DNA from: Bacteroidales bacterium
Lineage (GTDB): Bacteria > Bacteroidota > Bacteroidia > Bacteroidales > JAAUTT01
Direction: 5' to 3'
NCBI GenBank assembly: GCA_012031335.1
Contig: JAAUTT010000175.1
Span: forward strand, 1 to 7,908
DNA: 7,908 nt
A program made the position numbers and the translations under genes. Of this stretch, positions 1-7,283 are shown in pieces (position 1 is the stretch's first letter; the number at the start of each line of letters is the position of its first letter). Below the pieces are notes generated by a model. That model ran no database searches. It was not told the DNA's origin and was given only the letters and a program-made list of their open reading frames with translations.

Positions 1-901
1 TTAATTTTGCCGGCAATTTTATAATAATTAAAGACTGCATGGGCTTTGAAAACAATATAAAATCCCGAAAAATTAAAATGAGCAAGAAAGTAGAAGGCAG
101 CGATTAAATCGAGTACAACACGAATTACATAAACCTTAAACTGCAATTTTTTGGGTAAATTTTTGTAAAGTACAATTAAATTATTTCTGAAATTCAGGTA
201 AGATTTTTTGGACTATATTTAGGCAATGTACCTCCCCCGAGGTGATAAACCACAGATGATGATGTCATTAAAACTTTGTAATTCAGATGGTGTAGTCTCC
301 AGCAAAAGTCAATTTCTTCCATATGTGCAAACAATACATCGTCCAGTCCGCCAAGCTGATGATATAAGCTCGACCGAACAGCAATACAAGCACCTGTAGC
401 CCAGAAAATTTCATGAACTCCATCATATTGACCGGCATCCTTTTCGAGGGTATGAAAAACGCGGCCTCGGCAAAACGGGTAGCCATATTTATCTATAAAT
501 CCACCGGCAGCCCCGGCATACTCAAATTCCTGATGGTTATAATAAGATAACATTTTTGGCATCACTGCTCCCACGTCAGAACGGCTATCAAGAATCTTTA
601 ATAAAGGAGTATCCCAGCCGGGTGTTACTTCCACATCTGAATTGAGAAGAATATAATATTCGGCCTCAATCAGTGAAAGAGATTTATTGTAACCACCTGT
701 GAATCCGTAATTTTTATCGAGCCGTATTACCTTTATTTGAGGAAATTCATCTTCAAGATATTCGAGAGAACCATCAGTTGATGCATTATCAGCTATAATA
801 ATTTCTGAATGTGAAGAGGTGTTTTTAATGGCAAGAGGTAGAAATTCCCGTAAAAAATGAACTCCATTCCAATTTAAAATAACAATAGCACATTTAAGCA
901 T
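1..901 (-). CDS. Family 2 glycosyltransferase, frameshifted, incomplete at left window edge
   Basis: Probably transfers a sugar from an activated nucleotide donor to a surface glycan or lipid-linked acceptor at the inner face of the cytoplasmic membrane; donor and acceptor cannot be told from sequence. The N-terminus has the GT-A opening IVILNWNG (residues 6-13), then IIADNASTDGS (35-45), the metal-binding SDVE near 88-91, GACIAVRSS near 170, and EEIDFCWR (195-202), the family's usual E-x-D-x-x-x-R region. This resembles rhamnosyltransferase-like GT2 proteins. The start at 901 is chosen because homology begins there and its ATG overlaps the acyltransferase stop by 8 bases (ATGCTTAA), suggesting translational coupling; an ATG at 922 is the alternative. 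The reading frame stops at 194, but the frame shifted by one base stays open for 67 codons from 203 to the edge and continues the family C-terminus (SYLNFRNNLIVLYKNL onward, with hydrophobic stretches). About 300 residues are visible; the stop codon lies outside the window. Confidence 0.85.
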
Positions 902-1796
902 CGGTTCCGGATTTTGGTTCATAAATATCGGGTTTTCTTTTCCAGCGCCGATGAGACCATAACCAACACTCGGGCTGATTATTGATATCTTCTTCCAGAA
1001 AACGCACATGAGCTTCGGTTATTTCGAAAGGTTTAAGCTGTGCAGGATTATCTGTAATTGGAATAATTTCGAGTTCATAGAAGCCTCTTTTTATTTTATG
1101 AAGCCTGAAATAACATACCGGTAAATTCATTTTTACGGCCATTTTCTCAATGCCAACAAAAATAGGCGTATCCTGATTAAGAAACTTTGTCCAATAATGA
1201 ATATCTTTTTTTAAAGGAGACTGATCGGATATAAAACAAAAAAAAGCACGTGAATCCGATTTCTTCCAGTTATTAAGATAGCGAAACGTTTGACTGGTTG
1301 AGACAAGGATACTTCCGCTAATTGATCTTAATTTAAGCATGAGTCGGTCGAAACTTTTGTTGTGAAGAGTTTTATAAATTGAAACAATCTGAAAGCCGGG
1401 AGGTCGGGTAAGAGATGAAATCCATTCCCAATTATTAAAATGCCCCATTGCCGTAAGAATTAATTTATGCTCTTTATACAAATTATCCAGTATTTCCGGA
1501 TTTTGTATTTTAATTCGCATTCGACGCTCCTCTTCGGTAAATTGAAGCTGTTTTATTGTTTCGACAAAAAGATCGCATAAATGTTTATAGAATTTTTTAG
1601 CTATTTGGGCTATCTCAGTTTCGCTTTTTTCGGGAAAGGAATTTTTCAGATTGGTAAAAACAGTTTCCTTCCTGTATCTTACAATATAAAAGATAATATA
1701 ATAATTAATATCAGAAATAATATAGAGAACCCTTAAGGGTAAAATCGCAATCAGAAAGGATAAAGCATATAACAAATAATAGGCAAGCGATTTCAT
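894..1796 (-). CDS. LpxL/HtrB-family lipid A (lysophospholipid) acyltransferase
   Basis: Likely an inner-membrane enzyme that adds a secondary acyl chain to a lipid A precursor; members of this family use acyl-ACP and the conserved H-x4-D/E motif. That motif is visible as H119-FNNW-E124 within GHFNNWEW. Also present are an N-terminal hydrophobic segment (about residues 3-38) that would anchor it in the membrane, a YKTLHNKSFDRLMLKLR region (141-157) like the family's Y-x-P-x-x-N-x-x-x-D box, ISDQS (189-193), a TPIF box near 210, and the C-terminal WLWSHRRWK (278-286). The length of 300 residues is normal. It is one of only two genes here with an intact reading frame. It starts 3 bases after the phosphatase stop and its own stop overlaps the glycosyltransferase start, so the three are probably one transcript. 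Whether it is the functional LpxL of this organism or acylates another lipid (for example an aminolipid) cannot be decided from sequence. Confidence 0.87.
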   Translation of the reverse strand: MKSLAYYLLYALSFLIAILPLRVLYIISDINYYIIFYIVRYRKETVFTNLKNSFPEKSETEIAQIAKKFYKHLCDLFVETIKQLQFTEEERRMRIKIQNPEILDNLYKEHKLILTAMGHFNNWEWISSLTRPPGFQIVSIYKTLHNKSFDRLMLKLRSISGSILVSTSQTFRYLNNWKKSDSRAFFCFISDQSPLKKDIHYWTKFLNQDTPIFVGIEKMAVKMNLPVCYFRLHKIKRGFYELEIIPITDNPAQLKPFEITEAHVRFLEEDINNQPECWLWSHRRWKRKPDIYEPKSGTDA

Positions 1797-1799
1797 TAT

Positions 1800-2590
1800 T
1801 TAGTTAAGTTTTGAGCTGACAATCTTTCTGAATTCATTATTTACAAGCGAATTAGCTGCAATTATTTCTCTTCCAAAAAGAAAATTATCACCACCTGAGA
1901 AATCGGTTACTGTTCCCCCAGCCTGTTTTACCAGGAAGGCACCTGCGGCAACATCCCATGGGTTTAAACTGTGTTCGAAAAAGATATCAAACCTGCCGCA
2001 TGCAACATAGGCCAGGTCGGTAGCGGCAGAGCCCAGTCTTCTGATACCTTGGGATTTTTGAACCAGTTCTTCAATAATCGCAAGATATGGCTTCAGAATT
2101 TCAAAATCATAATAAGGAAAGCCTGTGGCAATCAAGGAATCGCTAACAGTTTGGCCTTTGAAACATGAATTTCGTTCCCGTTCAAATAAGCTTTTCCACC
2201 TTTATAACTATAAAAACATTCGTTGGAATTAAGCTCGAGAACAATTCCGATAACTGTATCATTATTTTCCTGAAGTGCAACGCTAATGGCAAAAACAGGC
2301 AATTTGTGAATGAAATTTGTAGTTCCGTCGAGTGGGTCGATTATCCAGTTATATCTAACACCTTTCAGGTTAATTGTTTCCTCCTCGGTAATAAACCCCG
2401 ATTCGGGCACAATAGCCAGTAAGCCTTCAACAAGTTTTTCTTCAGCCTTTTTATCAACATAGGTAACAAAGCTGTTAAGGCTTTTTGTTTCAATGTCGGT
2501 AGAGGAGAACTGCCCAGCCTCTTCGATGATGAAGCTGCCCACACTTTTAATTACATCTATGGCCTGATTACAAATAAACTGATAATCCAT
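1800..2590 (-). CDS. suhB: Inositol monophosphatase family protein (SuhB-like), one frameshift
   Basis: A Mg2+-dependent, cytoplasmic sugar-phosphate phosphatase; the family typically hydrolyses myo-inositol-1-phosphate and related monophosphates. The metal-binding signature is complete: GFITEEE (residues 65-71), motif A WIIDPLDGTTNF (82-93, with D85 and D88), and motif B WDVAAG (W212, D213 after repair). The gene is split into two frames. The first ends at about 2132 after HVSKAK; the second resumes with TVSDSLIATGFPYYDF, normal family sequence. Adding one A in the AAA at 2152-2150 joins them into 263 residues, close to E. coli SuhB. The second piece could be read as starting from a TTG at 2135, but that is internal to the family alignment and not a real start. 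The start at 2590 fits homology; no Shine-Dalgarno is seen. A Bacteroidota-type promoter lies about 40 bases upstream. The natural substrate is uncertain: SuhB-type proteins also act on other phosphates, and an E. coli member has a role in rRNA transcription. Confidence 0.88.
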
Positions 2591-2599
2591 GCTAATTTT

Positions 2600-2618
2600 T
2601 TAATTCAATGAGAATTAA
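2600..2618. repeat. Short inverted repeat in the leader of the phosphatase operon
   Basis: TTAATTC (2600-2606) is separated by five bases from its reverse complement GAATTAA (2612-2618). It lies between the proposed promoter and the ATG at 2590, where an operator or a small mRNA hairpin could act. The stem is AT-rich and weak, and no U-tract follows on the minus strand, so it is not a convincing terminator. Chance occurrence in AT-rich spacer is quite possible. Confidence 0.25.
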
Positions 2619-2630
2619 TGAAAAAGTTGA

Positions 2631-2661
2631 CAAAAATAGTTTCTAGTTCCGGAATTTAAAA
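2631..2661 (-). promoter_or_regulatory. Candidate Bacteroidota-type promoter for the phosphatase-acyltransferase-glycosyltransferase operon
   Basis: On the minus strand TATTTTTG (2638-2631) matches the Bacteroides -7 element TAnnTTTG in every fixed position. Exactly 19 bases upstream sits TTTT (2661-2658), three of four bases of the -33 element TTTG. Transcription would begin a few bases downstream, leaving a leader of roughly 30 bases before the ATG at 2590. This is a pattern match in AT-rich DNA, so chance is not excluded. Confidence 0.45.
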
Positions 2662-2694
2662 CTAATTGACAAAATTGTTGTGACAAATTATTGC

Positions 2695-4760
2695 TCAGGA
2701 TTTATTTGATTGGAAAAGCGATTTATAATAATTATATAATTCAAATTGTGAACGAAATATCTGCCCTTCCTCTTTACGGCGGTATGCGTTGGTATGGTCC
2801 ACATCAATAATACGAGCTTTTTCGTTATCTTTCAAGGCATAATCCAGAATAAGTCTTAGTTCTTTCTGAAGTTCAGGATCGTATACCGGACTTGCCACTT
2901 CAATGCGGGTATCGAGGTTACGGGTCATCCAGTCGGCCGATGAAATGTAATATTTCTCCTGATTGTTATTACAAAAGATAAAAATACGGGCATGTTCAAG
3001 AAATTTATCGACTATACTGATGGCTTCAATATTTTCGCTTAATCCGGGTATGCCTGGTACCAATGAGCAAATCCCCCTGACAATCAACCGTATTTTCACA
3101 CCATGGCCATTCGCCTGATAGAGTTTTTTTATCATATCAGTATCTACCAGGTTATTTATTTTTAGTAAAATAAAAGCATCCTTTCCCTCTTTGCATTCTT
3201 TATTTCATTATCGATGAGTTTTACAAGCTTTTTTCGCATAAAAAGCGGAGACACAAGTAAGTGTTTGAAATCGTAAAACCTGTATGAGTTTTCGAAATAG
3301 TCGAAAAGTTTTTCTACTTCATTTGCAATATGTTTATCGGCCGAAATAAGTGCAACATCAGTATAAACATTCCCATTCCCCTCGTGAAAGTTTCCGGTAC
3401 TTATCCCTCCGATGTTTACTTTTTGTTGTTGATAACACTGGTAATCAGTGTAAGCTTACTGTGAACCTTTAAACCGGGAATACCAAAAAGAACTTTTGCT
3501 CCGGCTTCTTCGAGTTTCCGTGACCAATAAATATTGGCTTTTTCGTCGAACCTGGCCTGAAGTTCAATTACTACAACAACATTTTTACCATTTCGGGCAG
3601 CATTTATTAGTGCATTAATCACTTTTGAATTAGCAGCAGCACGGTATATAGTAACCTTTATGGAAACCACTTTAGGATCTATAGCTGCTTCGCGCAAAAG
3701 ATGAATAAAATGAGAAAATTTCTGGTAAGGATAATGCAACATCAAATCCCTTTTCAATACCTGTTTCAGTATGCTGGGTTCGTTTACCACCATAGGATGC
3801 GATACAGGGGGTGTAGGTTCATATTCCAGATGACTTCCTCCTATATTAGGAAAGCTCATAAAATCTTTAAAATTATGGTACCGTGCCCCCGGTATAAGGC
3901 TGTCCGATTCATCCAGGTCCAGCATATCGGTGAGATATTTAAGCATTGGACGGGCATAGTTTCGTCGTAAACAAAGCGAACGGGTTGTCCTTTTTTTCGG
4001 CCTGAAACACCCTTGAAACTTTTTCGAGGAAACTTTTGGTTACATCGTTGTCGATATCAAGCTCAGCATCCCGTGTAAGTTTTATTGTGTAAGCTTCGAA
4101 ACAGGTATATGGGAAAATGGAAAAGACGTCTCTTAAATTATACCTGATAACATCGTCGAGCAGGATAACACATTTTTTATTGCCATTACTGGGTAAAACA
4201 AGGAACCGGGGCACAACAGCTGTGGGTATTTCTATAAGAGCATACTCCACTTCCTTCTTATTATCGGGGATATAAAGTTTTGTGGCAAGGTAAATCGATT
4301 TATCTTTTAGAAATGGAAAACTCGACAGATTACTCAACATAATTGGAGAGAGGGCCGGTAACACTTTTTCTTCGAAATAATGCTTTACAAATTCAACCTG
4401 AATATCATTCAGCTGGGCCTCATTTATGATGAAAATATTTTCTTTTGCCAGTTCAGTTAGGATAACTTTAAAAATTGACTGTGAATTTTGCTGTAACTGA
4501 ACAACTCTTTCCTGTATCTGTTGAAGCAGTTTTTTAGGTTTAACACCAAGGGTTGCTTTGGCATCAACTTTCAGGTCCACAATCCTTTTAATGGTTGCCA
4601 CACGAACCTTGAAAAACTCATCGAGGTTGTTGGAGAATATTCCGAGAAATTTAAGCCGTTCAATTAAAGGAGTATTTTTGTCGCCTGCTTCCTGTAGTAC
4701 TCGTTCATTAAATGAAAGCCAGCTTAGTTCCCTGTTTATTAATTGTTTTTGTTTTTCCAT
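2695..4760 (-). CDS. ppk1: Polyphosphate kinase 1 (RNA-degradosome-type PPK), four frameshifts
   Basis: Reversibly polymerises the terminal phosphate of ATP into inorganic polyphosphate through a phosphohistidine intermediate; in other bacteria it is membrane-associated. The N-terminal domain starts NRELSWLSFNERVLQEA; SNNLDEFFKVRVA follows. Then come LIPGARYHNFKDFMSFPNI, the catalytic core (IYR and ARFDE, R374 and R404 after repair), GLKVHSKL with the phosphorylated histidine H434, TGNFHEG, VRGICSLVPG, and FLEHARIFIF with the second histidine H591. These correspond to E. coli R375, R405, H435 and H592. The gene lies in several frames. Adding one A at each of 3997-3991 (A7), 3947-3946, 3424-3420 (A5) and 3192-3190 gives one continuous frame of 689 residues, against 688 in E. 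coli. The segment 3416-3135 codes for the stretch from VNIGGISTGNF to the NNLVD region in the repaired frame. The start is placed at 4760; an in-frame ATG at 4778 would add six residues (MIIKTG). It lies just downstream of sixA, probably in the same transcript. Confidence 0.93.
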
Positions 4761-4806
4761 TCCTGTCTTAATAATCATTTAAAGCCCACATCCTGCATTT
4801 ACAATA

Positions 4807-5310
4807 TTAGTCTCCTATTTTTTTCGGGAAAAATAAACCATCCTTAACAACAGCAACTGGTCCTATATGAGCCCAGGAATCGCAGTTAAGTTCCAGAAAC
4901 ACAGCACCTGCAGTTGGTAAATTCGAAATTCTTTGTTTCAAAAATCGGTTTGCAAGATCGGTAAAAGTAGGGTTATGCCCCACCATCAAAATATTAGCAT
5001 GTGTTTCGGGAATTGCTCTTATAAATTGAATAACGGACGAATCGGACTCACTGTACAATTCATCCAGTATTCGAATTTTACTGGCAGGATATTTAATAAC
5101 CCTTGAAAAAATAAGTGCCGTATGCAAAGCTCTGTTGGCAGGACTGGAATATACCGCATCAAAAGAGATATTCCTTTTTTTAAGGGTTTCAGCAATCAGG
5201 TATGCATTTTTAATTCCCGATTCCTTCAGAGGACGATCTACATCCTCAATAGAATCGTAATCCCAACTGGATTTGGCATGCCGGACTATGACCAAAGTTT
5301 TAATACTCAT
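4807..5310 (-). CDS. sixA: SixA-type phosphohistidine phosphatase (histidine phosphatase superfamily)
   Basis: A small cytoplasmic phosphatase; E. coli SixA removes phosphate from phosphohistidine on signalling or phosphotransfer proteins. The superfamily fingerprint is present: RHAKS with R10 and nucleophile H11 at the N-terminus, SSPANRALHTA with R60, acidic LDELY (E84 region) and the second histidine in VGHNP (H112). The KS after RHA and the length of 167 residues are typical of the SixA branch, not of phosphoglycerate mutases. The frame is intact. It ends 46 bases before the preferred start of ppk1 (28 before the longer start), suggesting co-transcription, and begins 49 bases after the PhoH gene. 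That spacer holds TAAATTTG (5351-5344, minus strand), a full match to the Bacteroides -7 element, but without a clear -33 element, so a separate promoter is only possible. The neighbouring PPK1 works through a phosphohistidine, making it a conceivable substrate, which is inference. A general small-molecule phosphatase is the alternative. Confidence 0.87.
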   Translation of the reverse strand: MSIKTLVIVRHAKSSWDYDSIEDVDRPLKESGIKNAYLIAETLKKRNISFDAVYSSPANRALHTALIFSRVIKYPASKIRILDELYSESDSSVIQFIRAIPETHANILMVGHNPTFTDLANRFLKQRISNLPTAGAVFLELNCDSWAHIGPVAVVKDGLFFPKKIGD

Positions 5311-5359
5311 TTAGGCTGATGTCTGATAAATTTGGGAAAGTTACAAATTTACCTGTTAA

Positions 5360-6687
5360 TTACAATAAGTTACTTGCAAGCTCAGCCAGATAGCTTCTCT
5401 CACCCTTAATGAGGTTAACATGTGCAAATATATCCTGTCCTTTCATTTTGTCGGCCATATACGATAACCCATTAGATTCGGTATCAAGATATGGTGAATC
5501 AATTTGCTGAATATCGCCGGTAAATACCATTTTTGTCCCCTCTCCTGCCCTGGTGATAATAGTTTTTACTTCATGCGGAGTAAGATTCTGAGCTTCGTCA
5601 ACGATGAAAAATACATTCGAAAGACTTCGTCCCCGAATATATGCCAGTGGGGTAATCACCAGTTTTTCCGATTTCTGCATCTCTTCAATCCGCATAAATT
5701 CTTCGCTGGTTGTTTTGAATTTATTTTTAATCACAGCAAGATTATCGAATAGCGGATTCATATATGGTTCTATCTTTTCTTTCACATCGCCAGGGAGAAA
5801 TCCCAAATCGCGATTTGCAAGCGGAACGATAGGACGTGCAAGCAGTATCTGATTGAAATTTTTCGATTGTTGCATAGCAGCAGCCAATGCCAACAGGGTT
5901 TTACCGGTTCCGGCCTTACCGGTAAGCGCTACGAGTTGGATATCGGGCCGAAGCAATGCATCGAACGAAAAAGTTTGTTCCGCATTACGAGGTTCAATTC
6001 CATAGGTACGTTGCTTTTCTACCCGGTTCATAACTCTGTTTACAGGATGATAATGAGCCAGAGCACTCGATTTATCGCTTCTCAGGATAAAATACTGATG
6101 TCCCTTTAGTTCAGAAGGAAATTTGAAATCTTCAACAGGAACCCCATCTACTTTTTCGTATAGTTTGGAGATCAGATCATTTTTTACATTCTCAATGGTA
6201 ATAATATTTTTATTCAGTTCATCAATATTTCTAACCTTGTCTGTTTCGTAGTCCTGGGCCATAATCCCAATGGATTTGGCTTTCATTCTCAAGTTAATGT
6301 CTTTTGAAATAAGTGCAACGTGATGATTTGGATTTTTAATTTAATAAATTCGGCAATGGCAAGTATCCGGTGGTCGGGTGTATTTTCGGGGAATGATTCC
6401 GAGATTTCTCTGGAAAAAGGTTTGCCCGTTTCGATGGATAACTTGCCACGTTCATTACCCAGTGATATTCCACCGTTAAATAGGTGATCTCCCGAAATAT
6501 GATCGAGTTCTCTTGTGAATTCGCGGGCATTGAAATTTATTTGATCGTTACCTTTTTTAAGCTTATCAAGTTCTTCAAGCACAGTGATCGGTATCACAAC
6601 ATCGTGTTCCTGGAAGTTATAAATACAAAGATGATCGTGCAGGAGCACATTGGTATCGAGGACGAATATTTTCTTTTTGTTCTTCAT
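5360..6687 (-). CDS. PIN-PhoH protein (PhoH2/YlaK type RNase-ATPase), one frameshift
   Basis: An N-terminal PIN nuclease domain fused to a C-terminal PhoH ATPase; studied PhoH2 proteins of this layout unwind and cleave RNA using ATP. PIN acidic residues are visible in FVLDTNVLLHD (D11), VLEELDKLK (E38/E39), PDHRI (D105) and, after repair, SKDINLR (D130). The PhoH half has Walker A GKAGTGKT (about 257-264), the LARPIVPLANRDLGFLPGD segment typical of the family, Walker B FFIVDEAQN (D364, E365) and TGDIQQID. The PIN frame ends at about 6289 with unrelated residues, while the second frame resumes the PIN end with NPNHHVALISKDINLR. Adding one A to the A5 run at 6337-6333 yields 442 residues, normal for this family. 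The start at 6687 (MKNKKKIFVLDTN) is preferred; the ATG at 6750 would add 21 residues that look like translated spacer. A small-scale role in phosphate starvation is suggested by the family name only. Confidence 0.9.
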
Positions 6688-6775
6688 AAATGCGTAATAA
6701 GATTTTTTAAATGTTTTAAATATAACAAAATTTGCATGCTTATTCAGCAATAATTTTTAACAGAAATAAAGACTT
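6688..6775. promoter_or_regulatory. Divergent spacer between PIN-PhoH and nitroreductase, with weak promoter-like elements
   Basis: Two transcription units diverge here, so promoters for both must lie in or near these 88 bases. On the minus strand TATATTTA (6724-6717) matches seven of eight positions of TAnnTTTG, but a TTG is found only 23 bases upstream. On the plus strand TTTG (6731-6734) precedes TAATTTTT (6751-6758), again one mismatch, but at a 16-base spacing, short of the usual 19-21. Neither is strong. No Shine-Dalgarno precedes either start. Confidence 0.35.
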
Positions 6776-7282
6776 ATGAACGTACTGGAAGCTATTTTAA
6801 CCCGCCGGAGTGTAAGAAAATACAGCGATAAAGCCATAGAAACCGAAGAAATTGAGGATCTGCTAAGGTATGCCATGTATGCTCCTTCGGCAGTAAACAA
6901 ACAACCCTGGCATTTTATCATTATCAACGACAGGCTGATTTTGGATGAGGTCATGAAATTTCACCCACATGCACAAATGCTGGCAGATGCTAAGGCATCC
7001 GTGCTTATTGTGGCGACGAAGAACTGGCCCATACCCCTGCTTACTGGCCGGTCGATTGCTCGGCTGCTACACAAAACCTGCTATTGGCTGCTCATGGTAA
7101 AGGTTTGGGAGCAGTCTGGCTGGGCATCTATCCTCGCGAAGAGCGTATCTCGGCCATGAAAAAACTAATGAATCTGCCTGCTCATATCCACCCATTTCCC
7201 TCATTTCAATCGGTTACCGGCAGAGCCACCCCGCAGTCCGAACAGATTTAAACCGGAAAGAATCCACCACAACCGATGGTAA
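6776..7282 (+). CDS. Nitroreductase family FMN oxidoreductase, three frameshifts
   Basis: A small cytoplasmic flavoprotein that would use NAD(P)H to reduce nitro compounds, quinones or another electron acceptor; the physiological substrate is unknown. The N-terminus shows the FMN-phosphate binding ILTRRSVRKY (residues 7-16) and APSAVNKQPWHF (36-47). The open frame leaves family sequence after VLIV (codon 78) and ends at 7159 in meaningless sequence. From 7012 the next frame gives GDEELAHTPAYWPVDCSAATQ, then GKGLGAVWLGIYPREER, clearly the family's second half. Further single-base additions at about 7197-7198 and 7218-7219 restore SLISIGYPAEPPRSPNRF and the typical C-terminus RIHHNRW, with TAA at 7280-7282. 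The repaired protein is about 169 residues, normal for the short Bacteroidota group. The first site may have lost 1, 4 or 7 bases, since many relatives carry two extra residues before GD. The folC start follows after one base, so the two are probably co-transcribed. Confidence 0.85.
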
Positions 7283-7283
7283 C

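Noticed and set aside
1800..2135. Separate small gene starting at TTG 2135
   Set aside because: It is the C-terminal half of the inositol monophosphatase, carrying motif B, in a frame one base away from the N-terminal half.
2662..2694. Rho-independent terminator after ppk1
   Set aside because: No GC-rich stem followed by a U-tract is visible; only short AT-rich self-complementary words occur.
4558..4782. Plus-strand reading frames opposite ppk1, sixA, phoH and the phosphatase
   Set aside because: They show no family motifs and lie wholly opposite well-supported genes, so they are shadows of codon structure.
6289..6750. Free-standing PIN-domain toxin with a neighbouring antitoxin
   Set aside because: The PIN domain continues directly into the PhoH ATPase after one base is restored; no antitoxin-like gene is present.
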